Under the pieces are notes generated by a model. That model was not told where the DNA came from. It ran no database searches and saw nothing but the letters and a program-made list of their open reading frames with translations. This document shows positions 5,549-8,676 of a DNA stretch of 8,676 nt, one piece after another (position 1 is the first letter of the stretch; each line of letters opens with the position of its first letter). A program made the position numbers and the translations under genes. Source of the stretch: JAVZGQ01 sp039000685 (GTDB lineage Archaea; Aenigmatarchaeota; Aenigmatarchaeia; CG10238-14; SCSR01); assembly GCA_039000685.1 (NCBI GenBank), contig JAWBNW010000024.1, positions 1 to 8,676 of the forward strand, read 5' to 3'.

Positions 5549-6322
5549 TTAAATTCTTAGAAGGTTTTTGATGAAGTCCCACAAGCTGCTTAAAATTCCA
5601 GCCGGGACTGCTCTAGAAACACACTTGCAGCAGAAGTTGTGACCATATTGGTTGCAAGCTTTAGTTTGAGCTTTGCAATCACATCCCATTCTACTGTATC
5701 CACAGCCTTGGCAGAAACTAGAAACACTACTGCTTGGAACACAGCTATAGCCTGAAGGACAAGGTGTGTAAGGTGGTAAGGTTGTGGTGGTAGTACTTGT
5801 AGTTGTTCCTGAGCATCGTGTGGTTTTACAACAAGCACTTAAGCTACCACAATTTACTGAGCCTGTACAACAATAAGTACAAGCTTGGACGATATTCCCC
5901 TCGCTGTAAAAAAGGTTATTTCCTCTACAAGAAAACTTGCTAGGATAAACACACATTTTACCAGTATTAAATGTCACACATTTCATTCCCGATTCACATT
6001 CCTTGTCAGTTGAGCACGAACTATATTCTGGTTTAGTTCTTGTGGTAGTTGTTGTGGTTTCACTTTTTGATTTACAACAACAGGGCACATCAGCCGACAA
6101 CAACCAAAAATAAGCTTTACATCCCATGCTGGATTTGCCTGAGTATGCAAAAAAGCCTGGTGGGCAGTTAGAATACCAATCAGCACAGGCTGCGCCAATA
6201 TTTCCCATTTCCTCGCAATAATTATCACACCCTGGAACTCCACTGCTAATAAAAGCCATAACAAAATTTTGTAGCACTAAAAATCCAAGTATAAAAAACA
6301 AAACTATTGCTATTTTTTTCAT
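5549..6322 (-). CDS. secreted three-module cysteine-rich protein with Thr-rich linkers
   Basis: A 257-aa exported protein. MKKIAIVLFFILGFLVLQNF is a clear signal sequence, with likely cleavage after VMA (residue 23). The mature part has 30 cysteines in three modules: 32-83 (8 Cys, ending in CCC), 103-170 (12 Cys) and 188-234 (10 Cys). Linkers of mostly Thr (about 89-95 and 173-181) separate them and are likely flexible or glycosylated. Module 2 opens with CSTDKECESGMKC, a pattern like small disulfide-rich EB/dickkopf-type repeats. All cysteine counts are even, which fits disulfides. Residues 239-257 may form a C-terminal amphipathic helix or anchor. I chose ATG 6322 because a longer frame from 6457 would run deep into rtcA and place 45 residues before the signal. 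Adhesion or cell-surface interaction is inferred only; no family is recognised. Confidence 0.8.
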   Translation of the reverse strand: MKKIAIVLFFILGFLVLQNFVMAFISSGVPGCDNYCEEMGNIGAACADWYSNCPPGFFAYSGKSSMGCKAYFWLLSADVPCCCKSKSETTTTTTRTKPEYSSCSTDKECESGMKCVTFNTGKMCVYPSKFSCRGNNLFYSEGNIVQACTYCCTGSVNCGSLSACCKTTRCSGTTTSTTTTTLPPYTPCPSGYSCVPSSSVSSFCQGCGYSRMGCDCKAQTKACNQYGHNFCCKCVSRAVPAGILSSLWDFIKNLLRI

Positions 6323-6326
6323 ATTT

Positions 6327-6336
6327 TTTATTTTAA
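6327..6336 (+). promoter_or_regulatory. TATA-like promoter of rtcA
   Basis: TTTATTTTAA is centred about 28 bases before the ATG at 6360, in line with a leaderless mRNA. It sits only a few bases upstream (on the other strand) of the start codon of the divergent secreted-protein gene, so occupancy of one promoter probably affects the other. Confidence 0.35.
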
Positions 6337-6345
6337 TTCCCAAAA

Positions 6346-6353
6346 ATAAAAGT
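6346..6353 (-). promoter_or_regulatory. TATA-like promoter of the secreted-protein gene
   Basis: On the minus strand this reads ACTTTTAT, followed by TTTT, centred about 27 bases before the ATG at 6322. A leaderless mRNA is implied. The element lies 7 bases from the rtcA start codon, so the two divergent promoters share the same 37-bp gap. Confidence 0.35.
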
Positions 6354-6359
6354 TTTAAT

Positions 6360-7388
6360 ATGATTTTGATAGACGGCTCAGAAGGTTGGGGCCAAGTTTT
6401 GAGAACTTCAATAGCTTTGTCAGCCTTGACTCTCAAACCAGTAAAAGTCATAAACATCAGAGCTTCAAGGCCAAAACCAGGCTTGATGCCTCAGCATTTG
6501 ACTGGAATAAAAGTAGCAGCAGAATTTTGTGATGCAGAAGTCTCAGGTCTGGAATATGGTTCAATGGAAATTGAATTCAGACCAAGAAAGTTTAATGTCA
6601 AAGACAAAACAATAGATATTGGCACAGCCGGTAGCATTTCTTTGCTCTTACAAACTTTAACTCCAATGCTAACTTTTGCTGACAAGAAAACTACACTTGA
6701 AATAATTGGTGGTACTGCAGGCTTAGGCTCACCCACAATAGAATTTCTTCAATATGTTACATTCCCGATTTTGAACAAGCTTGGTCTTCCCTTACCAAAA
6801 ATAGAAATTTTGAAACAAGGTTTTTATCCTAGAGGTGGGGGAAGAGTAAGAATAACTTTTGAGCCTGTGAAGCTTTTGACTTACGTAAACCTAACAAATC
6901 CAGGAAAAATTTTGTCGATAAAAGGGATTTCTGTTGCCGGAAGCTTGCCTGAATCTGTAGCTTTCAGACAAGCTGAAGCTGCAAAAGAAGTCTTGAAAAA
7001 AATAGCAGAAAATATTGATATCAAATACTACTCAACCCCAACCTATTCTCAAGGAACTTCAATCACACTTTGGGCTGAAACTGAAAATTCTGTTCTTGGA
7101 TCTGATAATTTGGGTAAAAGGGGAGTAAGAGCAGAAGAAATAGGGAGAGAGGCAGCTCAAACCTTGATAAAATCAATTGAATCAAAAGCATCTTTGGACA
7201 AATTCATGGCCGACCAAATTATACCTTTCATAGCTTTGGCTCACGGAAAATCTTCCATCACGGTTGAAGAAATAACTCAGCATTGCCTCTCAAACATTTC
7301 GGTTTGTGAAAAGATTCTGGGCTGTAAGTTCTCGATCGACAAAACAAGCAAGAGAATAGAAGTTGAGGGCATAAGCTTCACAAGATAA
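6360..7388 (+). CDS. rtcA: RNA 3'-terminal phosphate cyclase
   Basis: Uses ATP to convert an RNA 3'-phosphate into a 2',3'-cyclic phosphate, through adenylated enzyme and RNA-3'pp5'A. The length of 342 aa is normal. Landmarks are IRASRPKPGLMPQHLT (33-48), DIGTAGS (86-92), GGTAGLGSP (117-125), GFYPRGGG (154-161), MADQIIPFIALA (283-294) and QHCLSN (307-312), whose H308 aligns with the nucleophilic His309 of E. coli RtcA. The N-terminal loop is unusual: DGSxGEGGGQILRT is DGSEGWGQVLRT here, two residues shorter and without at least one conserved Glu/Gly pair. RtcA-like RCL1/RNA-cyclase-like proteins lack the His, so its presence argues for a true cyclase. There is no Shine-Dalgarno before the ATG. 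No RtcB or RtcR homologue is in the window. Confidence 0.9.
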   Translation: MILIDGSEGWGQVLRTSIALSALTLKPVKVINIRASRPKPGLMPQHLTGIKVAAEFCDAEVSGLEYGSMEIEFRPRKFNVKDKTIDIGTAGSISLLLQTLTPMLTFADKKTTLEIIGGTAGLGSPTIEFLQYVTFPILNKLGLPLPKIEILKQGFYPRGGGRVRITFEPVKLLTYVNLTNPGKILSIKGISVAGSLPESVAFRQAEAAKEVLKKIAENIDIKYYSTPTYSQGTSITLWAETENSVLGSDNLGKRGVRAEEIGREAAQTLIKSIESKASLDKFMADQIIPFIALAHGKSSITVEEITQHCLSNISVCEKILGCKFSIDKTSKRIEVEGISFTR

Positions 7389-7399
7389 AAAACATTTCA

Positions 7400-7409
7400 T
7401 TTTTTTAAA
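7400..7409 (+). promoter_or_regulatory. oligo-T tract/TATA-like element between rtcA and the MgtE-like gene
   Basis: Seven Ts then AAA (TTTTTTTAAA), 12 bases after the rtcA stop and centred about 26 bases before the ATG at 7431. It could serve as a U-rich terminator for rtcA and, through its TTTAAA end, as the TATA box for the next gene. The two roles cannot be separated from the sequence. Confidence 0.35.
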
Positions 7410-7430
7410 GAATGAAGACAATTTCTTATT

Positions 7431-8417
7431 ATGCAGAAAAAATTTCCTCCAAAAGCAGCTGGAAGATGCATGATCACAGAAGTTCCTGTGGTAAAAGTTG
7501 GTGACACTGTAAACGATGTGAAGAAATTGATATCAAGAAAAACAAAACAGTTTGTGACTGTTGACTACATTTTTGTCGTGGATGATGAAAATGTTTTCAA
7601 AGGAGTGCTTTCGATCAAAGAGCTTTTTGAGGTTAAGAAAAACAAGCTGATAGAAGAAGTGATGAAAAAGGATGTGGTTTATGTTTATCCTTTCACCAAC
7701 CAAGAGAGGGTTGTTTACTTAGCTCTTTCTCACGGCATAAAGATGATGCCGGTTGTCGATAAAGAAAAACATTTTCTCGGCGTGATCCCTTACGACACAA
7801 TTCTTCAAATCTTCAATCAAGAAGTGAGGGAAGATATTTTCAGATTTGGGGGAATTTTTCACAAAGTCGGTCAAGAATTTCACACCATCACAGATCCGCC
7901 CAAAAAAATGGTTAGGAGAAGGATGCCTTGGCTTTTATTTGGTATTTTCGGTGGGGCAATAGCTGCTATGATAGTCAGCTTTTTTGAAGGAATATTGAGC
8001 CAGTATTTGGTCTTAGCATCTTTTATTCCAGTCCTTGTTTATGTCAGTGATGCTGCCGGCACTCAATCTGAAACCCTTATAGTCAGGGGCTTTGCTCTAG
8101 ACCCAAAGCTCTCCCTCAAGAAATGGGTAAAAAGGGAACTCTTGGTAGCACTTTACCTGGCATTTGCCTGTGGCCTGCTCCTGGCAATTTTTGAAATCAT
8201 AGGCTGGGAGAGAAAGCTTTCGATAGCTTGGGTCATTGGTTTTTCCATGTTCTTGGGTATAATGGCAGGGACCTTGATTTCCACTTTCTTGCCGATAATC
8301 TTGAAAAAAATCAAAATAGATCCTGCTTTTGCCGCCGGACCTTTTGCAACCTTGCTCAGCGATATAACTACTTTGGCAATTTATTTTACTGTTGCAAGCA
8401 TCTTTCTCAGTGTTTGA
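7431..8417 (+). CDS. CBS-domain MgtE-like magnesium/divalent cation transporter
   Basis: A 328-aa protein with a CBS pair (about 14-66 and 75-130) joined by a linker helix (132-162) to an MgtE membrane domain with five hydrophobic segments (about 166-186, 190-206, 238-258, 265-291, 305-327). RRRMPWLLFGIFGG, SDAAGTQSETLIVRG (206-220) and DPAFAAGPFATLLSDITT (297-314) match the MgtE core. D311 aligns with the pore Asp needed for Mg2+ passage in this family. The N-terminal superhelical MgtE_N domain of bacterial MgtE (about 450 aa) is absent: the first CBS begins within some 15 residues of the start. Mg2+ gating through the CBS pair is known for the family; retention here is inferred. The upstream region fits a leaderless start. 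Confidence 0.88.
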   Translation: MQKKFPPKAAGRCMITEVPVVKVGDTVNDVKKLISRKTKQFVTVDYIFVVDDENVFKGVLSIKELFEVKKNKLIEEVMKKDVVYVYPFTNQERVVYLALSHGIKMMPVVDKEKHFLGVIPYDTILQIFNQEVREDIFRFGGIFHKVGQEFHTITDPPKKMVRRRMPWLLFGIFGGAIAAMIVSFFEGILSQYLVLASFIPVLVYVSDAAGTQSETLIVRGFALDPKLSLKKWVKRELLVALYLAFACGLLLAIFEIIGWERKLSIAWVIGFSMFLGIMAGTLISTFLPIILKKIKIDPAFAAGPFATLLSDITTLAIYFTVASIFLSV

Positions 8418-8424
8418 ATTCAAA
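8413..8424. repeat. 12-bp perfect palindrome at the MgtE-like stop codon
   Basis: TTTGAATTCAAA is self-complementary and contains the TGA stop (8415-8417). It may be incidental in AT-rich DNA, but the enolase stop codon also lies in an inverted repeat. The rest of the gap to 8509 shows only AGGGCCCT (8450-8457) and the promoter of the next gene. Confidence 0.3.
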
Positions 8425-8476
8425 TTCCAAAATGTTTTCAATAATTCACAGGGCCCTAAACATTAGTAGAGTATTT

Positions 8477-8488
8477 CTATTTTATAAA
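8477..8488 (+). promoter_or_regulatory. TATA promoter of the chorismate mutase gene
   Basis: TCTATTTTATAA holds a strong archaeal TATA core (TTTATAAA, centre about 8484). It lies about 26 bases before the ATG at 8510, with no Shine-Dalgarno after it, so a leaderless transcript is predicted. Confidence 0.5.
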
Positions 8489-8509
8489 CCAGAATTAATT
8501 ATTGATTGA

Positions 8510-8676
8510 ATGAACCCAAAGGATATAATCGAGAGGAATAGGAAGAAAATAGATAGAATAAATGAAAAATTAATCTTCTTGATTGCCGAAAGGGACAAGC
8601 TCGTTCGAGAGATAGGTTCAGCTAAGAAAAAGCTAGGGATAGCAACACTCGATAGAAAAAGGGAGAGAGAAGTTTT
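8510..8676 (+). CDS. chorismate mutase, AroQ type (3' end outside window)
   Basis: The visible 55 residues form the first helix, and the start of the second, of an AroQ-fold chorismate mutase, which rearranges chorismate to prephenate for Phe/Tyr synthesis. The pattern R..ID.IN..L..LIAERD.LV..IG..K...G....DRKRE is diagnostic. R11, R28, K39, D48, R51 and E52 fall at the same numbers as the active-site residues of the E. coli chorismate mutase domain, so the visible half of the site is intact. The N-terminus has no extra domain. The 3' part is cut by the window edge, so it could be a stand-alone enzyme or fused to a later domain such as prephenate dehydratase/dehydrogenase. A TATA element 26 bases upstream supports the start. 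Confidence 0.85.
   Translation, partial: MNPKDIIERNRKKIDRINEKLIFLIAERDKLVREIGSAKKKLGIATLDRKREREV

Noticed and set aside
5761..5815. Apparent tandem GTT/GGT repeat on the plus strand
   Set aside because: It is the reverse complement of Thr codons in the linker of the secreted protein, so it is coding and not an independent satellite or CRISPR repeat.
6323..6457. 45-residue N-terminal extension of the secreted protein
   Set aside because: It would overlap rtcA by 98 bases and put a non-signal stretch before an obvious signal peptide at ATG 6322.
6558..7388. RtcA catalytic loss from Phe in the DKFMADQ motif
   Set aside because: The nucleophilic His is in the later QHCLSN motif and is present; the F position is Tyr in the E. 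coli enzyme, so it is a conservative change.
8097..8441. 114-aa minus-strand reading frame
   Set aside because: It is the antisense shadow of the MgtE-like gene, with no promoter or recognisable domain.
8228..8509. 93-aa plus-strand reading frame across the MgtE-like 3' end
   Set aside because: It lies in another frame of the conserved transporter for most of its length and has no family features; the non-overlapping tail is explained by the chorismate mutase promoter.
1..8676. tRNA, rRNA, CRISPR array or transposon ends
   Set aside because: I looked for cloverleaf arms, regularly spaced repeats and paired terminal inverted repeats with a transposase and found none.

Overview
The window looks like a piece of an AT-rich archaeal chromosome. 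The evidence is a beta-CASP RNase of the aCPSF type, an archaeal-type cofactor-independent phosphoglycerate mutase, an RNA 3'-phosphate cyclase, TATA-like elements centred about 26-28 bases before many start codons (so probably leaderless mRNAs), and oligo-T tracts after stop codons. Short genes, tight packing, and a secreted Cys-rich protein with Thr-rich linkers would suit a small-genome lineage such as DPANN. The phylum cannot be fixed from this sequence.

Layout. 1-594 (+) is the C-terminal part of an aCPSF2-like nuclease. It meets tail-to-tail an unrecognised 131-aa gene (589-984, -). A repeat-rich divergent promoter region (985-1088) separates that gene from an operon of three overlapping small unknown genes of 82, 95 and 50 aa (1089-1763, +). 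The 50-aa gene is easy to miss. Next come three + strand genes: phosphoglycerate mutase (1797-3050), a flavoprotein with an Fe-S-type Cys motif starting one base after it (3052-3582), and a divergent enolase (3655-4839). A small polytopic membrane protein (4873-5544) follows. A secreted protein with 30 cysteines is on the minus strand (5549-6322). It diverges from RNA 3'-phosphate cyclase (6360-7388) across only 37 bp. A short CBS-MgtE magnesium transporter (7431-8417) comes next, and the window ends inside a chorismate mutase (8510 onward).

How the genes relate. Phosphoglycerate mutase and enolase catalyse consecutive steps (3-PG to 2-PG to PEP), and both start codons sit in the same 14-base context, which suggests shared initiation or control. 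PEP also feeds the shikimate pathway, in which the terminal chorismate mutase acts, but no direct link is seen. The beta-CASP nuclease and RtcA both act on RNA ends but are far apart and on separate transcripts.

Best candidates for something undescribed are the 589-1763 block (four unrecognised small genes around a promoter with nested TACT/AGTA palindromes), the secreted three-module Cys-rich protein, and active-site departures in enolase, RtcA and, less strongly, phosphoglycerate mutase. No tRNA, rRNA, CRISPR array, transposase or integrase was seen.
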